A DNA stretch of 64,000 nucleotides from Ficedula albicollis (Eukaryota; Chordata; Aves; Passeriformes; Muscicapidae): NCBI RefSeq assembly GCF_000247815.1, contig NW_004775881.1:635496-699495 (forward strand), written 5' to 3'. The position numbers and the translations under genes are program-made. This document shows, in pieces, positions 52,601 through 63,698 of the stretch; positions within the stretch are counted from its first letter, which is position 1; every line of letters starts with the position of its first letter. The notes under the pieces are model-generated. The model saw only the letters and a program-made list of their open reading frames with translations, was not told the origin of the DNA and ran no database searches.

Positions 52601-55062
52601 GAAGTTGGCCCTTTGCTCTTCAGCTTGGGGAGAATTTTTGAGTAAAATTGGGTGTGCTTGATGAAATGAATTTTTATTTTTTTACTGTTAAGAACAGAAT
52701 TGCAGTTGGTGCATTTAAAAACGTGGTCTTGATGAGGTCACTTAGATCTCTTCCTTCTTTACTGGTAATTGTTCTGTACACACGCTGCAGGAAAAGCAAA
52801 TACATTCATTGTTACTTATGTGGGAATTAATTTAATTGAGGCAGGTGTGATAGAATTTGTTTTTTCTGAAATATATGCCTCTTGTTTTGTTCAGCTTGTA
52901 ATTATGTTAGGACCGTGCTTAAAAACTGCCTTTCCCACTAAAATTTTCTCCTGTCATTTTGTCATTGCAAAGGCAGAAATAAAGGCTTTGCTACCTAGTA
53001 AGTAAAAATAATTGTGTTCTTAGGTAAAAGGCAGGTGGGCTTTAGCACTATCTTCTGACTTTCTAGAAGTTCTTTTCTCATCACTCTTTTATGGGGCTAT
53101 GCTGTGAATTTTGATTGCTTTCAATAAAAGGCTTTGAAAACTGTGGGTAGGGAACAATCATTTAAATTATGTGGTCTTTCAGCTCAAGGCTTGCATGAGT
53201 GCTTTGTTTTTAGCCAGAGAAGGCAGCATGGTGACACCATGGGAGCCTTTTCTCTAGGTATTTCTCCATGTACCCTTTCTCTAGGGTTCGTATTTTCAAA
53301 GTGTCTGAAAAAGGCTGCAGCATATCTCACTTGAAGATGTTTTATTTTCGGTTCAGAGATGCTGGACAGGAGTGTGGCTGGAGGACCCAGTCTTTCAGAG
53401 GTGTGGAGACTCAAAGCTTCTCTTGTAGGAGAGAGAAGGAGTTGGGAGAGTTGAGCGGCATTCTTCAAAAAGCAGCCATTTCTATACATGTATTCAATAG
53501 GCCAGGGTGCTTCAGGTTTGACTGCCTTTATTCATTCTAGTTAATTGAGTAAGGCAAAAATTAACATCTCAGCAATTATTTGTGATCTTAGTGGCAGTTT
53601 TTGAGGAACAAACCTGTGTTATGTAGGGCAGTTTAAATGTTCTTAGGGGGTTTTTTGAGGGCTTGGCAACTAGAGGGTAAGCAAATTATGCAAAAAAAGT
53701 AAATTTGGCTAAAAAGTTTTGAGGTTTAAAAATGAAAGAAAAATAGCATGAGATGCCTGCATGATTTTTGTTTTTATTTTGCAAACTCATGGGCTAGAAG
53801 CAGTCTTCAAAGAGATATGAAATGCAGTATTTTCTTAAAATCCCACAAATCCAGGACCTGGTAAAGACAAAACATCAAGAATACCAAGGTTCCTGATGGA
53901 GCCAAAACTGTGTGTTTGTATTGGGCAAGTGGCACTTTTAATTTGTCTTGGGAAGAACTCAAAAAAAGAAGACAGTAAATAGTATTATTTCTGCAATTTT
54001 AATTTTTATGGAAGATTGCTGATTTCTTGGAAAATGATGAATTGTAAAGAAGGTTAAAAAAGAGAAAGGCAAGCTAAAGGCTTTTTTGGGGGAGCAGTTA
54101 TCAGAGTTTACTTCATGAAATACTGCAGAATGTAAAGACAGTTGTTGTATTATATGAAGCCAAAAGTAAAATGAAGGTAGATGTTCTGTCTGTCAGGATA
54201 TTTGGGAAAATGTTTTTGATGTGCATTTTGAACCAGTGGGCCCTGTACATTCATCCAAAACAGGTAACTTATTTACTGTCTGCCCAAGATGCCTAAAATA
54301 TACATGGAACATCTGTAGAGTGTATTGGTTGTTGCTTGAAATTTAGGTGACTAAAGGATTTCAAAGAAGAAGTTTCAGAAAATAAATTTCAAATGAATTC
54401 AAGTCGTGAATTAATATCTTAATTTACTTCAGATTTCAATTATTTCAGAAGTTGAGGAAGGATTTATGTGAGAGAGTAATTCCATTTTCCTTTTAAACAT
54501 GCTTTATTGTGTTGCTCCTGCTACTAAAATGCAAACCACAGGCACAGCTGGGGAAGAATGCCTTTTCTTTTCACCAGGATGTTTACTATAGCACTTTGTC
54601 CCTCACTGATCATCGTCTCCCCTAAATTTCTTTACAAGTCTTAATCTCATTTTTCTTGTCGTCTGCATTTAACTTCTTTAGAGTTGGTTGTGAGGGTAGA
54701 GAGAAAAGCCTGTTTTTTCTAATCTGTGTCCTTTCATTTAAGCCCAATTGAGAAATGTGGCTTTAAGGCCTATAGGGTGAGATACTTTTAAGTTTGATCA
54801 TTGCAATTTTGTTGTTGTTTTATAATAAATAAAATTGAAGCACTGCTGTCTTAGGTAGACGCTGTGCAAATAGTTTGTGTAAATACTATTGCAGAACTTG
54901 GTAGGAAAAGGGACGACCACAGGCAGTGAGAGGAGAGAAGGTTGCCCAGGAGGGGGCTATGAGCATGGAGGAAGGAGGTTGCTGGAGGACAGCAATGCAT
55001 GAGGGACCAAGTGGAAGTAACAGAATGGTTTCTGCTTTACACAGGCTAGACTTACGTACCGC
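40664..55062 (+). other. TMEM131L: TMEM131L intron, no other gene seen
   Basis: About 14 kb of intron. It holds a very AT-rich part at 41,640-42,400 and short T runs at 41,673-41,688 and 43,700-43,708. Many short frames occur on both strands (e.g. 48787-49044 and 49019-49327 on +), none with recognisable domains or splice-consistent TMEM131L similarity. No RNA gene was recognised. Confidence 0.6.
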
Positions 55063-55890
55063 TGTTTTGGTTTGAAAGACAGGTGTCTGCTAAGGAAGGC
55101 CTCTCTTCAAATGGACAGTGTAAACCCCTTCCCCCTAAATTATTATAAATTTGGAATTAAGGAGCTCTCAGGCAAAACTATGGGAATAGGAATAACAGTT
55201 CTTTACCAGGAAAATTAAAATAAAAATATAATTAAAAAAAAACCAAAACAAAACAAAAAACAAACCCAGAAACTACTGACAGAGTCAGTATAGAACCTGC
55301 CACCCCCTCAGTCAGGTTGTTGGTAGCAGTCCAATTAAATGGTGGCTCTAGTTCTCCTGGTGTTACAGATGTAGTTTGTTTGAAAGACAGGTGTCTGCTA
55401 AGGAAGGCCTCTCTTCAAATGGACAGTGTAAACCCCTTCCCCCTAAATTATTATAAATTTGGAATTAAGGAGCTCTCAGGCAAAACTATGGGAATAGGAA
55501 TAACAGTTCTTTACCAGGAAAATTAAAATAAAAATATAATTAAAAAAAAACCAAAACAAAACAAAAAACAAACCCAGAAACTACTGACAGAGTCAGTATA
55601 GAACCTGCCACCCCCTCAGTCAGGTTGTTGGTAGCAGTCCAATTAAATGGTGGCTCTAGTTCTCCTGGTGTTACAGATGTAGTTTAGTTGAAGCAGTGGT
55701 CTTGTAGAAGGGTGCAGTTTTCCTCTGAACGTCTAGTGATGATGTGGAAAGGTCTGGTTTTCCTCTGGTTTTAACAGATGGCCCATTAATAGAAGATATT
55801 GCATGTGCCACCCCCCCAAGATAAAGATCACTGCCCCACGTGGTTTCAACAGATAGTGATAGAATACATCCTGCATTGCAACCCAAGACA
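55063..55890 (-). mobile_element. solo LTR, family with TGTCTTGG ends, copy 1
   Basis: An 828-bp element whose plus-strand ends are TGTTTTGGTTTGAAAGAC and GCAACCCAAGACA, so both ends approximate TGTCTTGG inverted. The flanks ACCGC / ACCAC fit a 5-bp target duplication with one mismatch. Orientation is judged minus because related copies have a promoter-like TATA block on that strand. This copy lacks about 150 bp containing that block and has a 308-bp internal duplication. No retroviral coding sequence is present. The class (ERVL-like, from 5-bp duplications) is an inference. Confidence 0.78.
55071..55686. repeat. 308-bp perfect tandem duplication inside LTR copy 1
   Basis: Copies 55071-55378 and 55379-55686 begin TTTGAAAGACAGGTGTCTGC. 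I saw no mismatch. The other copies of the LTR have this segment once, so the duplication occurred after insertion or is an assembly error. Confidence 0.93.
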
Positions 55891-56263
55891 ACCACTTTAT
55901 TTCACTGTCTTTGTAAATAAGTCATCAGCTCATTGAACCTTTTGTTTGCAGGTCTTAGGTATATATTGTTTTTCCAGCCTCAGTAGTTTAAGAAATAAAA
56001 AAGAAAAGGTTGATAGACCTGCTTTCATCCTTAAATTACCCTATAAATTATGGGATTTGTTTTTAGAGAGCTTGCTTCATCCATTTAACTGGTTCTTCTG
56101 ATTTAGCTTTTCCTGCAGCCCAAATATGCAATATAGCAGGTATGCATGCACATGGTAGTTGATAGGTAACATTGTTTTGGCCTTTACTGTTTTCCACAGT
56201 CTGGGATTCAGTCCTTGATGTACGTAAGTTTGCTACAGAGGAAATAAAGGCAAGCATCCTTCT
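55891..56263 (+). other. TMEM131L: TMEM131L intron between elements
   Basis: Unique-looking AT-rich intron sequence with nothing recognised. Confidence 0.55.
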
Positions 56264-56475
56264 TACAGAATTATAGAATGGATCAGAAGGGACGTCAGTC
56301 TAGTTCAAACACCCTTGCCATGGCAGGTACATTTCCACTTGACGGGATTGCTCAGAGCCCTTGTCCAACCTGGCCTTGAACACTTCCAGGAATTGGGCTC
56401 TCACAGCTTCCCCTGGGCAACATGTTGCCGTGCCCCATTACCCTCACAGTTTAATAAAGTATTTCTTCCAGAAGC
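56264..56475 (-). mobile_element. CR1 LINE 3' fragment, minus strand
   Basis: A truncated CR1 in reverse. It begins with the inverted tail (AGAATTATAGAATGG), followed by AGTCTAGTTCAAACACCCTT and CTTGTCCAACCTGGCCTTGA, the reverse complement of typical CR1 3' sequence, ending near AAAGTATTTCTTCC. No coding remains. It is antisense to TMEM131L. Confidence 0.9.
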
Positions 56476-58216
56476 AGCACAGCTCTCTGCAAAAAGCATG
56501 TAGGTGATTCCTAATGATGGGTTACAAGTCAGGAGCATTTAGAAGCAGTGAGTCAGTCCTCCCTCTCTTCCCTAAAAAATTCAGTGCTGAAAATAAGGGA
56601 GCTTTTGGGACTTTCAGATTTCCAGTGTTCAAAATTCTCATTTGTGTTCTTTTACGTGTCGGTCATGCTTTTTCTTTAAAAAGTAAAAAAAAATCTATAA
56701 AGACTGATTGGTTTGTGTGTTGCCACAGGTTGGTACAGAGCTTCAGGAGAAGTCCTGTAAGTCTCTGAAGCTGAGGTGGCGTGACTGTTCTCCAGGTGCC
56801 AAAGCCCCACAGTAGACACTCCATGTACAGCTCACTCATGAGAGGTGCAGGGTTATTGCAAGCTGGACAGTTTCCTGGTTTCTGAGGACTCTTTCTGTCT
56901 CTATGAAGCAAGTTAAGGTTACAAAGGAAAAAATTATAATTTAAAACTGTTCCTGTTTCTGGTTTTGGCAGAGTTGCCTTGATAGTAAACTCAAGTTTTA
57001 ATTTTATATTTCCAAACAATTTCATAATCTCTTTCAAAGGCACTTTTTCGTTCAGGAGCTGCACTTCAATGTTCCTAATACTGGTTGCTGCTTTTACTGC
57101 CCTTGATAAAGGAGAAGTTGAGAGAAGAGAGGGACTAGGGATGTGACAAACTGAAGCTTTGTATTAGTTCTGCATAAGGCTTTGAATTAGCTGCTTTTTC
57201 TGTTTCTATGTTTATTACCTCCCTATTACCTGTTTTCATTTGTCAAAATAATTTCTTTGCATCTGCTGCGATCAGAATGATTAAATGTATCTGGGTTTCC
57301 CCCAGACTGGTTCCCTTTGTGCTCCATTTTGCGTTTTCTTTATCAGGTGTAGTCTAGAGGAATTAATCTAAAATTAGTCAGTAAATGAGGGGTTTTATTT
57401 CCTTTTCTCCAATTTGCATAAAGTATGTACTTTCCTGTACAGTACATGCATGCTTTCATATCTCAAAACCTCATCTTGTGGGTGCATTAACATTGTTGTA
57501 CTGGTGATGCAAAGTGCCAAAATGCTCAACATAAGTAAAATTTTACTTCTATCAATATACTGAGAAATAAAACAATATTGCCTAAACAGATACACTCAAA
57601 AAGGGCCTCTTACATGTTCAAAAATTCAGTCTTTTTTGCCTGCTGCTTCCAAGAAAACCTGCCAATAAAATGCCTTTCCCCAACTTGCTTTTTTCAGCAT
57701 GTGCTGTGAACAAAGCATACAAAAAGGAAGGAAGAGGAAAGGCTACCAAGTAGCCTTTGTGATTATTTTCAAATGCAGACCAGATAAAATGCATGCTAAG
57801 GCAGTATGAAGTAATCAATTCAAATGAAGAAATAAAGGTACAAGGAAGACTTAAAGGAGCTAATGGAAGAAAAATCAACATTGGGGTAAACTTCCTTCCA
57901 GGGAATGTCCTTCACTTCTGGTCAAATGCATCATATTCTACAGTTAGAGTGTTTTATGTGTATAATCAGATGAATTAACTCAGTTTTAAAATTTCATTAA
58001 AAAAAAAAAAAAGGCAAAACAAAACCCCCCAATGCAATCTCCAGGAATTTATTCAGAATGGATCTGCTTTTTTGTTTGGATTTTTAGGAGAAATATATCT
58101 CTTGTGATTTTGATCAGTGAAGTAGAAATAAATCTCCTGTGTAAAAAGATCTGTTTTTGTTGGACTTTGGGGGAAGCATAAGGTTTTTGCTTATTTCAGA
58201 CAAATGTTTATAATAT
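56476..58216 (+). other. TMEM131L: TMEM131L intron, no other gene seen
   Basis: Unique-looking intron DNA. A 133-codon minus-strand frame (56663-57064) has no recognisable domain. A run of 14 A lies near 58000. Confidence 0.55.
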
Positions 58217-58324
58217 TGTCTTGGTTTGAAAGACAGGTGTCTGCTAAGGAAGGCAGCAGTCTGTCTTCAAATGGACAATGTAAACTCCTTCTCCCTAAAT
58301 TATTATAAATTTGAAATTAAGGAG

Positions 58325-58688
58325 CTCTCAGACAAAAATATGGGAATAGGAATAACAGTTCTATACTAGGAAAATTAAAATTAAAAAAAACCAAACAAAA
58401 CCAAACAAAAGCTACTAACAGAGTCAATATAGAACCTGCCACCCCCTCAGTCAGGTTGTTGGTAGCAGTCCAATTAAATGGTGGTTCTAGTTCTCCTGGA
58501 GTGACACTCTCAGACAAAAATATGGGAATAGGAATAACAGTTCTATACTAGGAAAATTAAAATTAAAAAAAACCAAACAAAACCAAACAAAAGCTACTAA
58601 CAGAGTCAATATAGAACCTGCCACCCCCTCAGTCAGGTTGTTGGTAGCAGTCCAATTAAATGGTGGCTCTAGTTCTCCTGGAGTGACA
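58325..58688. repeat. 182-bp tandem duplication inside LTR copy 2
   Basis: Copies 58325-58506 and 58507-58688 begin CTCTCAGACAAAAATATGGG and are nearly identical (one T/C seen in GGTGGTTCTAG against GGTGGCTCTAG). The segment is single in copy 3. Confidence 0.92.
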
Positions 58689-58949
58689 GATGTGGTTTAG
58701 TTGAAGCAATGGTCCTGTAGAAGGGCGCAGTTTTCCTCTGAACATCTAGTGATGATGTGGAAAGGTCTGGTTGTCCTCTGGGAATCCAGTGGAAAAAGGC
58801 TGCTCTGATGTTCCAAATATCAGATTTTATCTAGGTAGGTAGGAAATGTTTGGCTCCTCCCCCTGGGTGGGGCATCTCACAATGGGATGATGTAATTTTA
58901 TCAGTCATGGAGTGGGACTCAATGGCCCATTAACAGAAGATACCTCCCT

Positions 58950-59296
58950 TGTTGCATTTAGGTGTTGCTTGGGGTGAAACAGCAGGAGGCCTTTGCAAGG
59001 TTTTACAAAGATGTTTATTTCAGCCACGCACGACCCAGGGTTCAGGGAACGAAGGCCCCAAGGCTTATGAGGGTACAGGTTTAGTACATGGGATGAGCAG
59101 GTGGGGAAATCCTTAGGGACCAATTATTAAAAGACACGGGGGTACCACAAGGGCAGAGCCAGGGCAAAGGACCAACAGGGAATTAGGGTGGGAGTGACCG
59201 AAAGGCTGACGGACAGGGAGACGGCACGGGGTTGACTCAGGGAACAGAAGAGGGGTTGCATTTCTTAGTTGGGAATGCCTTTGGGGGTCCTTCACA
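58950..59296 (-). mobile_element. nested solo LTR, 347 bp, minus orientation
   Basis: A second, unrelated LTR inserted into LTR copy 2. Plus-strand ends are TGTTGCATTT and CCTTCACA (TG...CA). It is flanked by perfect 6-bp direct repeats CTCCCT (58944-58949 and 59297-59302); LTR copy 3 has the empty site with a single CTCCCT. On the minus strand there is an AATAAA (TTTATT at 59014-59019) about 65 bases before the 3' end, as expected for R/U5. A CTTTTAATAA TATA-like block lies upstream at about 59125-59134. The 6-bp duplication suggests an ERVK-type (class II) integrase; this is an inference. Confidence 0.85.
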
Positions 59297-59412
59297 CTCC
59301 CTGGAAGAAGGATAGCTTGTGGACAAGATAAAGAACATTGCCCCACCTGTTTTGTAACAGATGGTAATAGAATACATACTTTTGGTTACATCCTGCATTG
59401 CAATCCTAGACA

Positions 59413-61461
59413 TATATACATTGCATTAAAATATTAGGGTTTGGGACAGTAAATACTGACCTGGTTGTTTACCTATATTTACTTAACACATCACAGACTA
59501 AGAGAACTGAAAGAAGCAAAAGCAAACAATTTCAATGCTATATTTAACAGTGCTCTCAGCATCCCTGTATTAGCATCTCCTTCTATTAGTCCCCCACCCA
59601 CAGGACACCAAAACGTTCTTTCCTGAAGCAGGAAACATTGTGAAAGACTGGATTTTCTCCATGTTCAAGCATGTCTGAGGCTTCTTGGTGGAGGGCATAT
59701 GGTAGCTTAAGATTTTACAGCTCATGCACCTTTTAAAAACAAGACAATCCCCTAAAAATGCTGCCCTAGAGTTACATGTTCATCTGCTTGCACAAGTGAT
59801 TAGTGGTGCGTTTCTCCGTCCCGCTCTTTTCCCCTGGTGTCACTGCTCTTCCTTAACCAACCTCCCTCCAGCCCATTTTTTTCTGTGCCACATCCACCTT
59901 TCTCCCCAGTAGGCGTTCCTGATGGTTGTGTGCACACTTGGGATTTGTTTCTCTCTACTGGGTATTTTCTGCAAGTGGTGATGATGAGCTGAAGTTTCCA
60001 TGGGTTCACCCTCACCTTTCCTGCCAGAACCTGTCTCCAGATCTTCCTGGTGCTCTGGGTGACCATGTGGTGCCCTCCCCAACCTCCTTGGTATTATTTC
60101 AGTTTTTCTTACTCTTTTTTTCCTGGAAATGGATGGTTCAGAGTGTCAGGGTTTTAAATGTATTGTGTGGGTGGAGAGGAGGAAGGGCATTGAATTGTTG
60201 GGCTGGAAAGTGATAATAGCACCAGTTAAGCTACGTTTTGGATGCATACTGAGTGTTGAAAGTGATTGCCAAGAATTTCCTTCCCCTCTTCTATTTCTTC
60301 CTCCTCCAGTTCACTGTTCTTACAAGTGTCCTCTGAAGTGTTGGAATTGAACTGCTCTATCAAGATTTGAAGAAGAGGTTGTTCAACTGGTCTGCCAAAA
60401 AAAGAGATGCCATGGAGCATGGGATCCATCTTTGTTAGATGGCATGCTTAATGGGATGTTAGCAGATTTTAAAAGCAATGAAAGAGTAGCTGGAAATCAG
60501 ACTTTTTCTGTTCTGAAGAGGCCTGTTTCTCCACATTTGTTGTTTCAGGACTTCCATTCTTAGGCAGATATTTCTTTCTTTCCCAAGCCTGTGACATTCT
60601 CATGAAAGGATCCATGTACCTTTTAGGGCACTTCATCTGCAGCTAAAAGAGCAATTTTTGGCATAATTTGAGGTGAATGTATTGACGATATGATGTTCTT
60701 AGAGAAAAAAAATAGGGTTTTTGTGTTAAAAGTGACTTCAAATTTTATATATTTCAGTAAATTGCACTGGTGTTTATTTCAGATTCCTCACAGAGGTCTG
60801 AATTATGTTTGGAGTGCAGAGTTGCAGAATGGTGTTCTGATAGCTTCCAGCTGCCTTTCAGAGACAGTAACTGGAGAAGTACACTTATAATGTAGATGGG
60901 CCTATCTCTCTGTATAGTGATACACTTCAGAGTGCATCCTATTTGTTTGAGTGTCATAAGCAGAATGTTCTTCTGCCTGTTCCCATTATTCCAACCTGTC
61001 ATCTTTTCCCTTGAGAGAAAAAAAACAACCCAAAGCAGTGGTACTTCTCTTTCCACCAGTTCTGTTGTTGAAGAAACTCAGCTCTCAGGTTATGTTTTGG
61101 CGCTGCTTTGGCACCACTGATAAGCGGTGCAGATATCCTGGAGCTGGACAGTGGGCTGGGTGATGGGCATAGTGCCATACGAATGTGGCTGTTCTGCTTT
61201 CAGGGCCAGACTGGAGGTTAAAGCGATTTGGCAGCTTTTGTGGGGTGCAGTGCAGAAGCAGGTTACCTTGCAATCATGGGACCATTCCTGGTCGAGTGGT
61301 GTGCAGGGATGCTCCAAAGTTATCTCCATGCTCAGAAGACAGCTTGGAGCCTGCACAGGTCATTACCTAAATCTTGACTTCAGACATGCAAGGTTCAGGC
61401 TGTCCTTTCCAGAAGTAATAAACGGCACCCCTTTGATCCTCCTGCTGCTACTCTCATAAGG
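59413..61461 (+). other. TMEM131L: TMEM131L intron, no other gene seen
   Basis: Unique-looking intron sequence between LTR copies 2 and 3. Frames at 59,800-60,213 and 61,127-61,459 have no recognisable product. Confidence 0.55.
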
Positions 61462-62140
61462 TGCCTTGGTTTGAAAGACAGTTATGTGTTAAGAAGGGCA
61501 GGAGCCTCTCTTGAAATGGATAATGCAACCCCCCTCCCTCCGAATTATTATAATTTTGAAATTAAGGAGCTCTGAGGCAAGGATATGGGAATAGGAATAG
61601 TAGTTATTTACTAGGAAAAAATAAAATAAAATTATGGTAATAAAAAGAAACAAAAACCCACCAAAACCAAAAAACCCCAGCACTAGAGTCTGAATACTAT
61701 CTGACACCCTGTCAGTCAGGGTGTTGGTAGCAGTCCAATTAAATGGTGGCTCTAGTTCTCCTGGAGTGACAGATGTGGTTCACTTGAAGCAATGGTCCTG
61801 CAGAAGGCTACAGTTTCCCTCCAAAGGTCCAGTAATGATGTGGAAAGGTCTGGTTTTCCTCTGGGAATCCGGTGGAAAAAGGCTGCTCTGATGTTCCAAA
61901 TATCAGATTTTATCTAGGTAGGTAGGAAATGTCTGGCTCCTCCCCCTGGGTGGGGCATCTCACAATGGGATGATGTAATTTTATCAGTCATGGAGTGGGA
62001 CTCAATGGCCCATTAACAGAAGATACCTCCCTTGAGGAAGGATAGGTTGTGGAAAAGATAAAGAACACTGCTCCATCTGGTTTCAACCGATGGTAATAGA
62101 ATACATATTTTTGATTACATCCTGCATTGCACCCAAGACC
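61462..62140 (-). mobile_element. solo LTR, TGTCTTGG family, copy 3 (most complete)
   Basis: A 679-bp element starting TGCCTTGGTTTGAAAGAC and ending GCACCCAAGACC, flanked by perfect 5-bp repeats TAAGG (61457-61461 and 62141-62145). It shares with copy 2 the block around GGAATCCGGTGGAAAAAGGC and the promoter-like region with GATAAAATC on minus (61906-61914). It has the family's A-rich core at about 61615-61680. No internal duplication and no retroviral coding. A 72-codon minus frame inside it is low-complexity and not a gene. Confidence 0.85.
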
Positions 62141-63626
62141 TAAGGCTTTTCACATTTTTTTGACTGATAGTGGGTTGGCTGAACAGCAATATAGTGCATT
62201 TTTATGAGCCAGTGCTACAGCATGGCTGTTTTCACCTAGACAAAATTAAATGCAGTCTCCTACACCCACTGCTGGATTTGCACCCAGCTGGTGCATTTGG
62301 CACCTATTGCAAAGAGTGAGAATTGAGAGGAGAAGAGCTGATGCTGCTAGAATTCCTCAAAAGGTGGGTAAGTCTTGGAGAGCTACTGCCAATTACATGA
62401 ATTGGCAGAGGCACTCAGCTTATTGCTGTTGTCAGCAAAGGTTTTTCTGATGAGAAAAGGTATTTCAACAGTACCTGTAAGGTGCTAGAAACTAAAGCAG
62501 AGGTGAGGTTCAACGTCATACTGTAGTGCATTAACCAGTGGCTTAACTTTTATTCTGCTGTTTATGAATATGCATACAATAAAAGGATCTGAGGGCTTTA
62601 AGAAACATGTCTTCTTCAAATACCTGTGGCTTTTACTATAGTAATAATTTTAATTTGTATGTGATTACAACAGTACTCAGACTTAGCTTCTGGGTGTGTA
62701 CCTGAGACTGACTTTTGGAAGGGGAAGAAGATACTGGTGCAATGTTTCTAGGAATAGAGTAAGAGCTGGCTACTGAAGAGACAAGGTGGTTGGAAGGAGA
62801 CTGTCACTAGCAGCTCGTCAGGAATGCTACCTGGATATATTGCATTCCGCCTGTTACAGTAGTGAGAGAGTTCACTCCCTTCTGTGATTCTGTTTTCATA
62901 AAATTTGTGAGTTTTCATAATAATAAGCATTATTTTTCCTGACTGACATAATAAATTATGATGCCTGTTGCTGTGGAATATAACAGGAGGATTATGTACA
63001 CGCTGAGAGATATTAAAGGTGTAATGTCATAGGATTTTAAAATTGGGAACCAATTGGGAACCAATTGACTGTACTACCACAAATTATGTAAAGCAGCTGG
63101 ATAACTAATGGGACCACAGTTCATCCCTCCCTTCTCAGACTCATCCTTGCTAGGATGCTTATTGGCATCATCCAGTAAAGATTAAAATCATTCTGGCTAT
63201 TCAACATGCAGACTGCTTATGGGGAAGTTTTTAACAGAGTAGCACTGGGTATTCAGGTAAAATAAACAAATGCTGGGCTTGATTTTTACCACTTCTTTTG
63301 TTCTCTGCTTTTGCCCAAGCTGCTATTTACTCCTCTACCTCTGCATTTCTCAGGTTTGCTTATACCAGTGCTTGCATAGATGTCTAATTGGGAAGACTGG
63401 GGATCTGTTCCTTGCTAACGTTGTTTTCATTCCTCATGGCTCTTCCCAGCTGTTTTCCCTCTGTAGCATGTTGAACAGCCCCATAAACAGGTGGGCCAGC
63501 ATGACTATGGAAACCTGTGCAAGGAAGGGAGGTTCAGAAGAAAAATTAAGGGTCTGTAATGTATCTTCCTTCCCTGCATCATGCCCACTAAATATTAATT
63601 GTGGCTTTTTTTTTCCCTTCTTTCAG
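62141..63626 (+). other. TMEM131L: TMEM131L intron, last part
   Basis: Unique-looking sequence ending in a strong pyrimidine tract and TTTCAG acceptor at 63621-63626. Nothing else recognised. Confidence 0.65.
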
Positions 63627-63698
63627 CTTCTCAGCAAAGATGCCTCCAAATGGGAAGGCCTTATATTTTCACCCATCAGTTCTGCATTTTGGCATGCA
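63627..63698 (+). CDS. TMEM131L: TMEM131L coding exon (72 bp)
   Basis: Acceptor TTTCAG ends at 63626 and donor GTGAGT starts at 63699. Using AG carried from 36498-36499, it reads S-F-S-A-K-M-P-P-N-G-K-A-L-Y-F-H-P, then S-V-L-H-F-G-M and ends in CA (next exon supplies the third base, probably Gln). Human TMEM131L (from memory) has [24 protein letters not shown] here. The F-x-P-S-V-L-x-F-G core that opens the first TMEM131-type Ig-like domain is kept. The bird segment has one extra residue in the variable K-M-P-P-N-G part. Both ends are in phase with the 44-bp exon 27 kb upstream. Open frames of 153 and 69 codons overlap this exon in the other two frames and are shadows. Confidence 0.92.

Larger units (their letters stand above)
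58217..59412 (-). mobile_element. solo LTR, TGTCTTGG family, copy 2 (split by nested LTR)
   Basis: Begins TGTCTTGGTTTGAAAGAC and ends CAATCCTAGACA, flanked by AATAT / TATAT (one mismatch in 5 bp). Span 1,196 bp; without the nested 347-bp insertion and one 182-bp duplicated unit it would be close to the roughly 680 bp of copy 3. On the minus strand it carries a TATA-like GATAAAATC (plus coordinates 58823-58831) preceded by a GC-rich CACCC-type block, which supports minus orientation. No retroviral genes are present. It is antisense to TMEM131L. Confidence 0.82.

Noticed and set aside
61489..61707. 72-codon minus-strand frame inside LTR copy 3
   Set aside because: It is low-complexity, driven by the LTR A-rich core, and not preserved as a frame in the sister copies.
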